A stretch of DNA of 64,000 nt from Vespa crabro (Eukaryota > Arthropoda > Insecta > Hymenoptera > Vespidae). Shown here in pieces: positions 1-11,834 of the stretch. Within the stretch, counting starts at the first letter, position 1. Every line of letters starts with the position of its first letter. Location of the stretch: the NCBI RefSeq assembly GCF_910589235.1, contig NC_060976.1, forward strand, positions 3,984,253-4,048,252, in the 5' to 3' direction. Below the pieces are notes generated by a model. The model saw only the letters and a list, made by a program, of their open reading frames with translations, searched no databases and had not been told where the DNA came from. The position numbers were made by a program, and so were the translations under genes.

Positions 1-3
1 TTC

Positions 4-34
<31 letters not shown>

Positions 35-868
35 AAGAAAGAAAAAGTCCTGCAGAAGAATTCGTTTATTTGTTTGCTGCTGACGTTGATATAAACTACG
101 TGTACAGGATGAGAGCGAGAGCAAGAGAGAGAGAAATAGTGAAAGATTTTTGCACAAGAAAGGTAAGCACGCGAAAAGTTTCCGCGTATTTTAAAGCACA
201 TATCCGGCTTACTGGCCAGCAATATCGCGAAAAGTATTTCATAGAGAGGTATAAAGCTTCCCAGCGTCGATCTGTATCCGTCCGTTGAATTATTAAACCA
301 TTCGTGGTATCTACGTGGCACAAAAGTGTGAACCTCGCCTGAAAACCACAGAATGGCTTTAATCTTACTGCAAAACGATTTTCCAGCTGTCACAGAATGA
401 TTACTTTAAAGCTAGTAAAGACGATAATATCGATACTTTGAACAAAACTTTGAACAAAACTTATCCGTTATATTTTAAAGCGATGTATGATATCATGAAA
501 TCTTTGAAATGTGTAATTAAACGAAATTTTCAAATTCTATCCAGTGAATCTTCTATTCAGCGAACAAAGTATCGAACTCCGTTGAATCTAACGAAGCAAA
601 AGTTTATTAGTTCCTTTTTCTCTTTCGTTAAACGCACAGGCGAGGAAAATCGATGGTATATCTGGCGCGTAGGTTTTGAAAATGAAATAAAGAACAGTCT
701 CCCTTTTCATTCGATCTCGCAGGAAGGAAACCACGAAAGTACCGACATGGTAGCTCGGCTCCAATCGGTGAGTTTGAGAACAAAGTCGATATTAAAATCA
801 ATCCATCGTCGTGTGCGAGAGAGGAAGAGTTCGACTGAGTTTGTAACCTTAAGAGTTTCACCTTGCTC

Positions 869-870
<2 letters not shown>

Positions 871-912
<42 letters not shown>
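871..912. repeat. (CT)13(ATCT)4 compound microsatellite
   Basis: Uninterrupted CT followed by four ATCT units. It makes the overlapping 438-1064 frame read poly(Ser-Leu), which is an artefact. Confidence 0.95.
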
Positions 913-1160
913 GCTTTCGTTTCACCTCGTGCCAACTATATATTGAACTTCAGTCAAGTTTACTCTTCTATTTGCGTTTCACCGCATCACCACGGAGGGT
1001 TAAGAAAGCTCGGCACGAAAAGAAAAAAGAGACAGAGAGCGAAAGAACGAACGAAACTCGATGAGATGATCTCTTCGTAGCTTTAAGTTGCACACTTGCG
1101 TCCCAAGTAAGTACTGGAATTCTCCTTTATCGTGCGACGAATACCGTCTTCTCTCCTCGT

Positions 1161-1186
1161 TCTCTCTCTCTCTCTCTCTCTCTCTC
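1161..1186. repeat. (TC)13 microsatellite
   Basis: Perfect dinucleotide array. Confidence 0.95.
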
Positions 1187-1810
1187 ACCTTCTTCGTCCC
1201 ATTTCGTACTTATTCGCTCTCTTCTTCCGAAATGCAAGTACATTTAAAGTATGCCCGTGGAAAATTTGTAATTAACGTTAATGGTAATCTTTTATCTATC
1301 TCAAATGAAAGTTTGGAACATACAAATTTCTATTTCTCGTTATCAATGTCACTTCGTTTTTATTTTTATATTGCACATTTTCCCATGCAAATAAATTTTA
1401 TTTAACTGTGAATATTCAAATGTCTATATCCTCACAGTTCTATGGGCGTTTTATTACATTTAGTTTAATTAGAATATTAACAAATTTACATTATATTGTA
1501 GCTGTTCATCGTTCACATGTACTAGTTTCCCTTAATTGGATACGCGTTCGCGTGTTACAACGATATATTGAAAGTGATAATTGGGAGACTTCAAAAATAC
1601 GAGATGCAAGTATTTCTTTTTTTGCTTTTTCGTTATCGTTAAAGCTTCGTAACTATAAATAACATTTTGCTATAGTAGCGATCGAAAATTCGCCGCTTTT
1701 CCATCGGTTTTTCCATCTTTGTTCTGTGATTTTGGCCGGTTGATATTAATAATGTCGTTTTTGATTAAAAACGGCATCCGCAATGCTCAAAAATGCATAT
1801 CGATGTTGGT

Positions 1811-1846
1811 AAATAAATAAATAAATAAATATATATATATATATAT
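1811..1846. repeat. (AAAT)5(AT)8 microsatellite
   Basis: Tetranucleotide array passing into an AT array, then degenerate GTAT units to 1860. Confidence 0.95.
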
Positions 1847-3619
1847 GTATGTATATGTATTAAATACATATAGTATTTCATTTTAGTGATCCAATTCTGT
1901 TACCATAAGTTGAAAAAATTAAAACAATAAATTCTTCTCTAAAATTTTATAAAAGCTTCTATCTTGCAAGGAATATTAATTATAAATAAGATCAGTAAAA
2001 TGATATTTTTACGAGCAACGTGAAATTTTACAAAGAACTTACATTACGATGTATTTAAAAATTCAAGTGAATATATCTACGAATGCCGTCATTTTCTTTC
2101 GTTTCTGACACGAATTTCATTAAAGGTTAGTTATTCCTTAACCTTCGGTGTTCCATTTAATGCATAATTTCGCATTTACAATGACGCAAAATTCACGAAA
2201 CTTTCTCGACGATCTTTTAAACGCGGGCAATAAAATCGTTTCGAAATTAAAGCGGTACTCGCGCAAGAATTCTCGCTTTAATTCGCACGACGTCTTTGTC
2301 GGTCGTTTTTCTTCTTAATTTCTTTTTTATTTACGAACGTGGACTACACGTGAATTTTCTCAAGTGTTGCTATTCCAGAGAGGCATCCTTTACGATTATT
2401 AATAGGAACATTATATTTCCTCGTAGTCAAGCGAAACAGTAAATCCTTTCAAAATAAGAAATACGAAGAAATCTTAGATCTCCATCGAGGAAAACTAATG
2501 TCGTGTCACGACTACTATAACCTTCGCACATTAACCGCGCGATGCTTATACCTCCTTCTTTTTACGTAGCTTAACATGCGAACGCTTAAAGAGTTACGTC
2601 ATTAAAAAAGGTGGTATACGAGCGACGAGCATTAATTAAAAATAAGTCGATAAGGTGGTCGACTTCGTTGAACGTTCAGTCGAAGAAAACCAAGGAAATT
2701 CGAGTTTCAGAAGCGAATCATTATAACGGGGGAGATGAAACTACGAGGTCGTTGGGAAGATAGGGAAGGGACGAAGGGGTGTTGAAAAGGACGGTCGTCA
2801 TTAAGGTTATACAAATCGGCGATCGGGCTCGGATGTTTAACGAGCACAGACTTTCGCGAATATTCACGACTGGGAGCAGCCCTCCGACCGGAAGCTCGAG
2901 ACTTCTGTAGCAGTAAGGCGCGTAAATTAAACATTTCGCTAGTATTTTAAGCGCAAGACGGGGAATTCGTCCTCTTTAATGAAAAGCTTTCCAGTCCTTA
3001 TTTTCGAAGAGCGCCTTAAGTTCGCGTCGTTTCCAGCAACGAGCCACGGATTATGATCGCCTAACTGCGCGGTAATTACGCTTAACCGGAAAAAGAAATA
3101 AATGCTCGTATTTTCGAAGGATCTTACATGTCTCGCAAAACTTTGTTGAAAAGAGAGAAAACAAATATTATCCTAATACCGTCGATATTTTCAATTATAC
3201 TAATATTACTAATAATAATTTGTATTAATTATTTTGCACTTTAAATTGACAATATTTATGATTCACTTGGAATATACAATTTGTATATGTTCCAAGGGAG
3301 AATTACGCTTTGATGTGTCCGAAAATAACAGCTCGTATACGCCGGTAATTCACACCTAGTGAAAAATTTTAAATGCCTCGAGCGAAGAAGAGCGTCGTAA
3401 TAATACGTCTCTCGCACGGTAAACATTAATTCAGCGATAGCAGTAGAAAGAAGGAAAAAAAAAAAAAAGAAAAAAAAAAAAGAAAAGATCCAATGCAAAG
3501 CCAAGTGAATTACTCTCGCCGTTGAAACGTCATGACTCGTTCGCATTTTTAACGATTCTATCTTGACTCGAGTAACTTTGACCTTTTCCTCTCTCTTTCC
3601 CCGTTTCACTGTCCACTCA

Positions 3620-3623
<4 letters not shown>

Positions 3624-3655
<32 letters not shown>
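3624..3655. repeat. (CT)16 microsatellite
   Basis: Perfect dinucleotide array, 140 bp after an A-rich tract (3455-3481). Confidence 0.95.
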
Positions 3656-3662
<7 letters not shown>

Positions 3663-4504
3663 ATTGCCCACGTGCTTCTGCGTGGTTATTGATTAGGATC
3701 CGTAGTCGTGCTGCGTATTAAGGCTAAACAATTGATTGTACGTTCCAATAATCGTAAACAAGCATTAAACTTCCCTTAGGTATTTCATCAATTTGAACGA
3801 CTTCTTAAGCTGAAGCGAGAGAGAGAGATAGAGATGCACAAGATCCGAGAGAAATGAAAGCGGGAAGAGCAATTTAATTTAACGACGTTGAAATCATTGA
3901 AATGAATTTCCTTCTTTATATATTATTTTTTTCTTTCCCTCTCTATACGTACACGTAGTTGATCTCTAATAATAAGAATAATAACGGGAGATAAGGAAAT
4001 AGAATAGTAAATCTTTTGAGCATTCAATTTAAAAGTCCGTACGTGGTTCGAAAAGCATATATATGTGCGAGAGTTATATTTATAATTGGAGATTAATCGG
4101 ACGCTAATTCGCTTCGGTAATACGAGGATCAAATAAGAGGTCATAGATGGGAATCGACGATGAAGATAGGAGAAAGTAAAGAAAGGAAGCTTCTCTAATC
4201 AGGATTCGTTCTACGCAAGCCTCTTCTCAATGCTTCGAGAGAAACATCGAGTGCCGGCAGTACATGGAAAATCGATTTCTTTACGGCGACTTTAGCGGAA
4301 GGAAGATCATAAAAGTAGCAATAACGGGAGGGTAACCGAACGTATTACTTGCGTATTTGGATAGGAAAATTCGAACGAGCCTTAGAATCTGTAATTAAAC
4401 GGGACAGCTTTGAGTCGCATCGTGTTACCGCGTTGTACGTGCTACCCTTTACAGTTAGTCCGACCACGAGAGCTTTTCCACGCATAAAGCTTTAATGCTC
4501 GGTC

Positions 4505-4508
<4 letters not shown>

Positions 4509-4554
<46 letters not shown>
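4509..4554. repeat. (CT)23 microsatellite
   Basis: Perfect 46-bp array. The - strand frame 4492-4758 across it is a poly(Arg-Glu) artefact. Confidence 0.95.
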
Positions 4555-4559
<5 letters not shown>

Positions 4560-4847
4560 CTTCCCACAAATTTGTTACTCCTTTCTCACTCTCGCACTCT
4601 TGACCTCTCTGAAAATACACGGGACAACGGATACTTGAACGTCGAGCTTTCGGTACTTTTTTTCTATCTCTTTCGACGCGTTCACTTTTCCAATGGGACT
4701 CCATTTTTCTACAATGAAAATTTAAATCGCTGTCTCGCAGTTGAGAAAAGAAAAACATTGGATCTGACTTTTCATTTCTTTATTGCGAATGTAAAGCCGG
4801 CTATTGCCTTTTGTAGGTATGGATATTTTGTAACGTATAGCCAGCTG

Positions 4848-4880
4848 GCTGAATATACATAGTTTTAACTGTACTTTATA
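4848..4880 (-). promoter_or_regulatory. Candidate TATA/Inr core promoter on the - strand
   Basis: Reading the - strand, TATAAAG begins at 4880 and TTCAGCC gives a start adenine at 4850, a 30-bp spacing. The initiator deviates at its last two positions. Just downstream is the palindromic E-box region CCAGCTGG. Weak evidence overall. Confidence 0.13.
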
Positions 4881-5842
4881 CGATTCATCCGGCAATGTTA
4901 TCGCATCGATCGAAACGAAATGCACGGAAAGAGCTTCGCAAGCCCTTTTTGCAAGCCGATGAACACTTTATAACAAACGTTGAACGTACGAAGACATTTA
5001 TAACGTGGCAGTGATCCTTAAACGCGTTCGATTGCCTCGCGGCATACACGCTCGAATCGTTATTATCTAACGTTCGACTATTATACGCTGCTAGGGTTCA
5101 AGGAAATTATCCTACCACCTGAGTAAGCAATCCATTATCGATCTCAAAGGTAGTTTCGCCTAATCATTCTCTCGCTATGGCTTAGTTTCGCCAAGAACGT
5201 GTCTGGTTCTAAACCACCAATTCTATTTCGAATCGATCCTTTTATCCTTTTATCGAGGAACACGAAAGAAGCTTTTTTCGAACTTAACATTGTCTCCCAT
5301 TGTATCCAAGCGTTTCGAGCTGTTCTCTCAAATGTCAAGGTGGAAAGAAATATCGCCGAGGAAACTACAAGGAAAGAAACTATTCCAAGATCACACTTTT
5401 GACCGATGCAAAAGTTTTACCATTACAAAGAAAAAAGAAAAGAAAGAGATTGAACGATCAAGCCATCGGTTTTTCTCAAGAAGATGTTCGAACTTGTCTC
5501 GTAGTAGAAAGCCGTTATTTGCTAACCGTAGATGCACGTGTACACGTAGCTATGTACACACGACATCTCACCAACGATCTATCGCGTTTCGAGTTAACGC
5601 TCTTGTTTCCACTTCTATCTTCGAAATATCACTGACTCGTCAAGCTACTCTTTCTCTCTCTCTTTCTTCATCGAGAGCATCCTTCCATTTTCAAGGAGAG
5701 CACGAGCCGAGAGAAATACGTAAATTACGTGGGTGGGTAGTGTGGCTTCTGGCGACGTGACTGCAGCTTCGTTCGTATTAAAGTTATGAATATAAATCAC
5801 GAACCGCTCGTTCCCTCTTCTTTTTTACCTTCCTCTCTCCCT

Positions 5843-5859
5843 CCCACCCCCGCCCCCCG

Positions 5860-5905
<46 letters not shown>
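5843..5905. repeat. C-run cluster (G4-capable on - strand) joined to (CT)22
   Basis: CCC, CCCCC, CCCCCC and CCC, each separated by one base (5843-5862), give four G-runs with single-base loops on the - strand, a textbook G-quadruplex motif. A 44-bp CT array follows with no gap. Confidence 0.9.
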
Positions 5906-5909
<4 letters not shown>

Positions 5910-6305
5910 ATCTCATACTCTTACACCCGTAAGAGGTGTACACGTAGCGAGGCCTTTCTTTGCATCTCTTTCCAAGCTTTTTCAAGGAGTCTATTTCTCT
6001 CTTCTTCATCTTTACCGTTAGCAACTTCGACAGCAAACTGCACCAACAACTCCTGATGTCAAAGTGCCAGCCCATTATTCACCTATGTCAGAGTTCATGT
6101 CTCTTTGGCACGCACCTTAGCTGTCAACGTACACACTTCCTATTCGCTCGCTCTCGCTACTACTACTCGATCGTTTCTCTTTTCGCTCTAACCAACCATC
6201 TCTTGTCCCGAGCGCCCTCGAAGGAGCTCTTTTCGAGTTCCCCAAGATCTATTCTCCTTCTCCTGATCTCCCTTCCTACTCTAACCTTCCTCCTTTTCCC
6301 TCCAT

Positions 6306-6336
6306 CCTTCCTTCCTTCCTTCCTTCCTTCCTTCCT
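6306..6336. repeat. (CCTT)n tetranucleotide array
   Basis: About eight CTTC/CCTT units in pyrimidine-rich DNA. The 179-codon frame 5960-6499 crossing it is judged noncoding. Confidence 0.95.
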
Positions 6337-7255
6337 CCCTTTGGGATCGAGAGGTTGTTTATCAAGCGCACCGTGGACAGGAAATCTTCGTCGACGAGCA
6401 CCACCGACGAGAACCACTTCGATAAATTCGATATCGGACATTCACGTGCTCTGCGAACCACATTCATCGAGTTTTATCGTTATTCTTACAAAAAGCTAAT
6501 ATACGAATTATATGTGTTTTAAATTTATTGATACTACTCGCTCGTTATTAGTTTATGAAATTAAAGAATCATTGTTTTGAAATATTTAACGGGATATGCT
6601 TTTGAAAGTAATGAGTATTTTGAATATTTATCGCTCTGAATATACACTCTGCTATTATCGCTTGTATCGACCAAACGTTACGCTTTGCAACAAAGAAACG
6701 AATTAATATTAAAATGACTTTACCACGATGAAATTAAAAAATAAAACGTAGGGTAGAATGGAAATAAACGGAAAAGGGAAAATCGCTTTGTGGAATAGGC
6801 GCTTCTTTGATTCTTTAACATAGTCACTTTTGACGAGCATTTGATGTCCGATAAAATGGATATTATAAAGGAAAGAACGTGGGATATTTTGTTCTCACAA
6901 CGAAACGAGTATAACGGGAAAGTAACAAACTCGTTTTTATAATTGCGTCGTGAATTTGTTAAAACGTTCATTTAGTCGAATGTATGATATAACTCTTGGG
7001 CAAAGCTGCAGCAAGTTTTCTCATAACGCGATATTTGAATCGTGATCTTAGCAACTACTTTGATTCCTTCTTTCGTCTAAAAACTTTCGTCGATTATGAT
7101 TTTGATTCGAGATTTACAATATTGATATATACCGTATATCAATGCATATGTAAAATACAATGAGTTGTATTAAATATCCGAATTGAATTTAGTAGAGAAA
7201 AGTCAATAGAACACAGAGTTATGATAAGAGAAAGTAAGCACGTTACGGGAGGGTG

Positions 7256-7311
7256 ATGCAAGAAGATCGGTTTGTTTTCCTTCTGTTTCTTACTATCTCT
7301 ATTTCTTGGCG
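7256..7311 (+). CDS. Candidate first coding exon encoding a signal-peptide-like start
   Basis: An ATG with G at -3 opens a frame of 18 codons, MQEDRFVFLLFLTISISW, plus two bases of a split codon. It runs straight into a consensus 5' splice site, G|GTGAGT, at 7312. Read without splicing, the frame hits TGA inside the donor (CGG TGA), so the peptide only makes sense if spliced. The short polar start followed by a Phe/Leu/Ile/Val core resembles a secretory signal or signal anchor. No acceptor exon could be linked to it; a partner must begin with one base that completes the CG codon. The exon at 45976 would fit that phase, but a 38-kb intron cannot be inferred from phase alone. Protein family unknown. 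The frame is short, so chance is a serious alternative. Confidence 0.18.
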
Positions 7312-8766
7312 GTGAGTCGAGAACGATGGCAGAGATATAACTACGTGCGTATCACGGAGAGAAGGGTCGAGAGAGATTCGAACGATCACGCACGGATGCG
7401 CTCTCGCGATCTGATACATCGCTGTTCCGAATCTGAAACGTATCGTTGGCACGATGTCATACATATCCGATGCCAGAAGCCATGCGCTCCTCTCTCATTC
7501 TCTCTCTCTCTCTCTCTCTTTCTCTTTTTTTTCGCTTCTTCGTTTCTTTCTCTAGCTCACTGCACCGAAGAAAGATTTTTCTTATGTCGAGATTCCTTCC
7601 AGGATACCACGATTTTTCAAACCCCTTTTTCTTTTTTCAATCCCGTCAACGAAAAATATCATTAGATTTCATCATTTATTTTAATTTTTTTTTTTCTTTC
7701 CCAGAGATTCTCGAAAAAGTAAACGCTTGACTTATCGAGTTTTCTATTGTAATATTTGAATTAATCGATCGATTAAAGTATTTGCTTCCTCTCTTTTTTT
7801 TTTTTTTCTTTTTTTTTTCGTTCAAACATAACCGATCAGTGCTGCCGCAAAGGAAGTTGATCGTTGCGGACGTCGAAAAGTTTGCGTCCCGCGTTCCTTT
7901 TCTTTGGATGGGAAAAGAGCGAACGAAGCGAAAGAGAGGAATGGGACGGGTCGTTGAAAAAGGTAAAGAGAGAAAGAAGAGAAGGAAGCGATTTTCCGCT
8001 CTATCGGGTGAAATTTTCCCGCGGATTAAATTCCGATTGATAGTTTCGTCGAATGCCAGTACTACTTTTTAACATAAACGTAATGAAGCTACTATCGCGA
8101 TGTGCATCGAGGATTTTCGATAAAACCATTGAGAAAATGAAATTATCTCGCAGTTTTGTATAGAAATATAATTTCACGTAAAAAAGACGAGAGTGACAAA
8201 GAGACAAGAGAAAAAAAACGAAAGAGAATGAGAGAGAGAGAGAGAGAAATCGAATGGAAAACAAAGGAAATTCCTTAAGACCGTAAATTTTGTGTAGAAA
8301 AAAAAAGAAAACGAAAAAAAAATTAAAGGTCCAAGCGAATCGAAATAATCAAAGTGAATAATTTTTCAACGAGCTCGGCCAAACACGGTCTATGCTTTCG
8401 TCACGTTGTACGAGGGAAATCATTTTTTGTAAAATATAGGTTCGAGCACGTACATACCTACTCGAATTTGCTTGCGAGGACAAATACAGCGGAGTTGCGT
8501 TTTCGGCCCGTACAAAATTTGTTCGTGAGAGCGAGCGCCGCGATTTTGGATGGTCATTTATTAAACATACCTTCATTAAGCACAGTCTGAATATTTTACG
8601 CGATTTCGCGCGGATGGATATGGATCACGCCACAACGTTAAATAGACTAAAGTAATAGCTTTGTTGATAATACTGGAAAAGAGCCGCGTATCGGAGATAC
8701 GTGCAGAAGTTATTATTCCGGTGTGACTTCGTTGTTGACTTTAATAAACAAAACGAGCTTCCGTTG

Positions 8767-8793
8767 CCCCCCCCCCCCCCCCCCCAAAAAAAA
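8767..8793. repeat. C19-A8 homopolymer junction
   Basis: Nineteen uninterrupted C residues followed directly by eight A residues. Runs of this length are prone to slippage and sequencing error, so the true length is uncertain. Confidence 0.9.
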
Positions 8794-9780
8794 GAGAAAA
8801 CAAAGTGTGCCAAGCTTAAAAATAGGTGATCTTGTCAAATATCCAGTCGATCTTTCAAAATTGAAATAATACTTTATCAAAGTCGATTCAACGCGATGAA
8901 ATTTTTCTTCAAGTAACAATATCAAAGCTAGCAAATTGGTTCGAACGAACGCAAACGTCAGCGAAATAGAGACAAATCCTACCACCGTTCTTGTCGAAGT
9001 CCAGATCGCAAAGTTCGAAAGACGACCACTTTTTTCTCCTCGTAATTAATGCACGGAACAATGCTTCTTTGTCCTATCTACCTCTCTCTCTCTCTCTCTC
9101 TTTTTTCCATCGTCTCGAAGCTTTACAAGTTTTCCGCGTGTAGTTTTCCTCGTTACAGAGATTTTCAAGAATCTCCATTTATCTTCGCGATCTCTTTTAT
9201 TCCTTACGTAAGGCCACGCTCCGTGATTCAATCGATTACTCGAATTTATCTGTTCGATTATCTTTCAATGGAAAAGAGAAGAAGAAAGAAGCTGAAAAGT
9301 CGAATTTCACGATAAAAATTTCGGATCACAGACACAGGACTTAACGTTCGTAAAGGTATTGATGCATTTATACCCGATGAATTTCTGTTTCGATCTCAAT
9401 CGACGATGAAACCCATACATACACGTAACTGTATATATACGTCGTACGTACATACAATGGTAAATATAGGAATAGGGAGTATAAGGCAGAGTGGGAGTGA
9501 ATGAGAGAGAGAGGGAGAGAGAGACAGCACTATAAACCGCACCGAAATGCAGAGACGGGCCCGGTCGTTGTAGGTGAACGCGATAATACAGTAGCATAAT
9601 GCCACCCAATATAGCATAAAGGGGTTGACGCGTTGATGCTGTCACGTGCCAGCCGCGTCCCAGAGGCTATTGAGTACGTGACACCGACCTGGTCCCCCTC
9701 TGCAAAGGGAATTCTCTCTCTTACACGATTCGCTCGTTAAACGTATTGACTCCATACCAGTGTATCGTCTCTTTTTTGCT

Positions 9781-9783
<3 letters not shown>

Positions 9784-9821
<38 letters not shown>

Positions 9822-9848
9822 ACCTATCTATTTATCTATCTATTTCTC
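9784..9848. repeat. (CT)17 plus degenerate (ATCT)n
   Basis: Perfect CT to 9817, then CTAT/TATC units. Confidence 0.93.
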
Positions 9849-10287
9849 TCTATTTTTTATATCATGTCTGTTTTCTTTCTCTTTCTTCCTATCTACCCTC
9901 GCTTCCCGCTCTTCTCGATTTATCGACGATCCATAGTGACAACAAGGTATTCCATTTTTCTGTCTGTTTGCTTAAACGGCACGCGTTTTACTACCAACCT
10001 ATTTCGTAACAATAGCGATAACGTACTTTTTCCAGACGAGATCAATTGGCAAACACTGCGCCAGAACGGTCCGATATTTTTTTCTAAACGAAACTTAAAA
10101 CAAATTGGATTATTTATAAATAATTATTGAAGAGTAGACGTAGATTATTATTATTATGGAGCCATAGTCGAACGTGCAATCGGTATGGATGAAACGTTCT
10201 CTAGCACGCATCTCGCGTTTTCCCTTCTAATCAAGCTCGCGTTTACAAATGAACTTCTCTTTGATAACTCATACCGCAGTCGACGAT

Positions 10288-10312
10288 GACGACGACGACG
10301 ACGACGACGACG
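10288..10312. repeat. (GAC)8 trinucleotide array
   Basis: Perfect GAC/ACG/CGA repeat. In frame it would code poly-Asp or poly-Arg, but no long frame includes it. Confidence 0.95.
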
Positions 10313-10589
10313 AAACTGCCAAATACCGAGCAGAGGCTCACGTAGTCCACGAATCCTTTCTACAATTTCGGCTCGCTCAATGATTCGTAATTAATTCTTA
10401 ATCCTTTATTCTACAAACTTTATTGAATCATTTTGGTACAGTCATGACGTGGCAATTATCCAACATTAATTTTTTACTCCTTTTGTTTCTCCGATCAAAC
10501 GAAATAAAACATTAATTCGTTATTTTGATAATGGTTGTTATAATTAACAAAAAATTCGTTTCTGCCGACGTTATCGCTATTTCTCTAAC

Positions 10590-10592
<3 letters not shown>

Positions 10593-10630
<38 letters not shown>
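10593..10630. repeat. (CT)19 microsatellite
   Basis: Perfect array. Confidence 0.95.
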
Positions 10631-10633
<3 letters not shown>

Positions 10634-11790
10634 CTTCTATCAACATCGTCGTTTCGTTTTTCACGGTAGTACACTTTTCAAGCGAATCGATTTTATTTCA
10701 CATACCGAATTTTATTTCATCGTGATTTATAAATACACAAACGTCCAACAAATAGTCGAATACGGAAAAACGTAGGATAATATCTGGAAACGAAGCTTTT
10801 GCCGAAGGTAAGCTCACCGTTAATGTTTTAAACGATCGTTGATATTCGACCGCGAAAAGCTTTTCACAGAAGAAGTAGAAAGTTTAAGGAAAAACGATAG
10901 GAGTATCTCTAACGTTTACTTTTTTCTTGCATATCCTTCCCGCCCCCCTTCCCCGTTTTCATCGCAAAACGATTCGAGCTTTCATCGCGAAACGATGTTT
11001 CTCCTCGAAGAGCAATTTCATCGATTTCGCGACCACGAGTACTTATAAGTATTATATTAGTAAGAGTTATTTATATGCTTTCGATATCGGCAAGTGGAAC
11101 GTCTTTAACGACTGCGTGCATATGCGTCAGAAGGATGATTAAGCGATAGCCTCGAAAAGATCTGAATGAAATACGATCGACAATAAGCTTCCGTTGGGTG
11201 CTTGATGAATTACGACATTGGATCCTACGATGAATATACATGCGACTAATGGCAGTGAAATTTACGTTCTACACGTTCCGATCTGAGCCATTATAAATGC
11301 GCTCGGCATATCCCCGCTACGTCGACGTATGCTCTCGCCAACTTCATTAACGTTTATAATTGAGAGCTACTACGCGAATGGATCGAATAACGTTTCCAAA
11401 CGTAACGATCACGATCCGATATTATTGTTTTATCACGATCTTTTTATTTTCGATCTAACGTATGATACAAGACTATAATCTACTCGGGAGATTTCTCTAC
11501 TCCTTAAATTTTTTTTTCCTCCGAACGATTAGATTTACAAAAAGAAAAAGGGTGAAAAAGAAACAGTCAAACTAGTCGCCCGTCGAAAGTTCTCGAATCG
11601 CAGAAAAAGCTCGCTCGTGGTATCCTCCTACCACGGTGTGCCGAAGACAAAAGCGATAAATTCCCATTATCCTCGTTCGCCGTCAATTTTAACCAATTTA
11701 GAAATCCTTCCAACTTTCGTCCGTTTCGTCCGCAAATTTTCGAACGAACGCCGGCAGTCGGTTGTTCTTTCTCTTTCTCTTCCTCCCACG

Positions 11791-11834
11791 CTCGCTCGCT
11801 CGCTCGCTCGCGCTCTCTCTCTCTCCCTCTCTCT
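11791..11834. repeat. (CTCG)5(CT)n compound array
   Basis: Five CTCG units then CT with one CCC interruption. A similar CT/CTCG composite occurs at 27043-27086. Confidence 0.95.

Larger units (their letters stand above)
1..7200. other. Noncoding stretch with CT arrays
   Basis: AT-rich unique DNA apart from the arrays listed. It opens with an A-rich tract (6-46). I see no gene. Unlisted minor items are a donor-like AAAG|GTAAGC at 163 and a 28-bp microexon-like interval at 5093-5120 with branch and splice motifs. Confidence 0.5.

Noticed and set aside
5960..6499. 179-codon + frame
   Set aside because: Pyrimidine-rich DNA with a CCTT array; composition explains the openness and the Leu/Ser/Phe bias.
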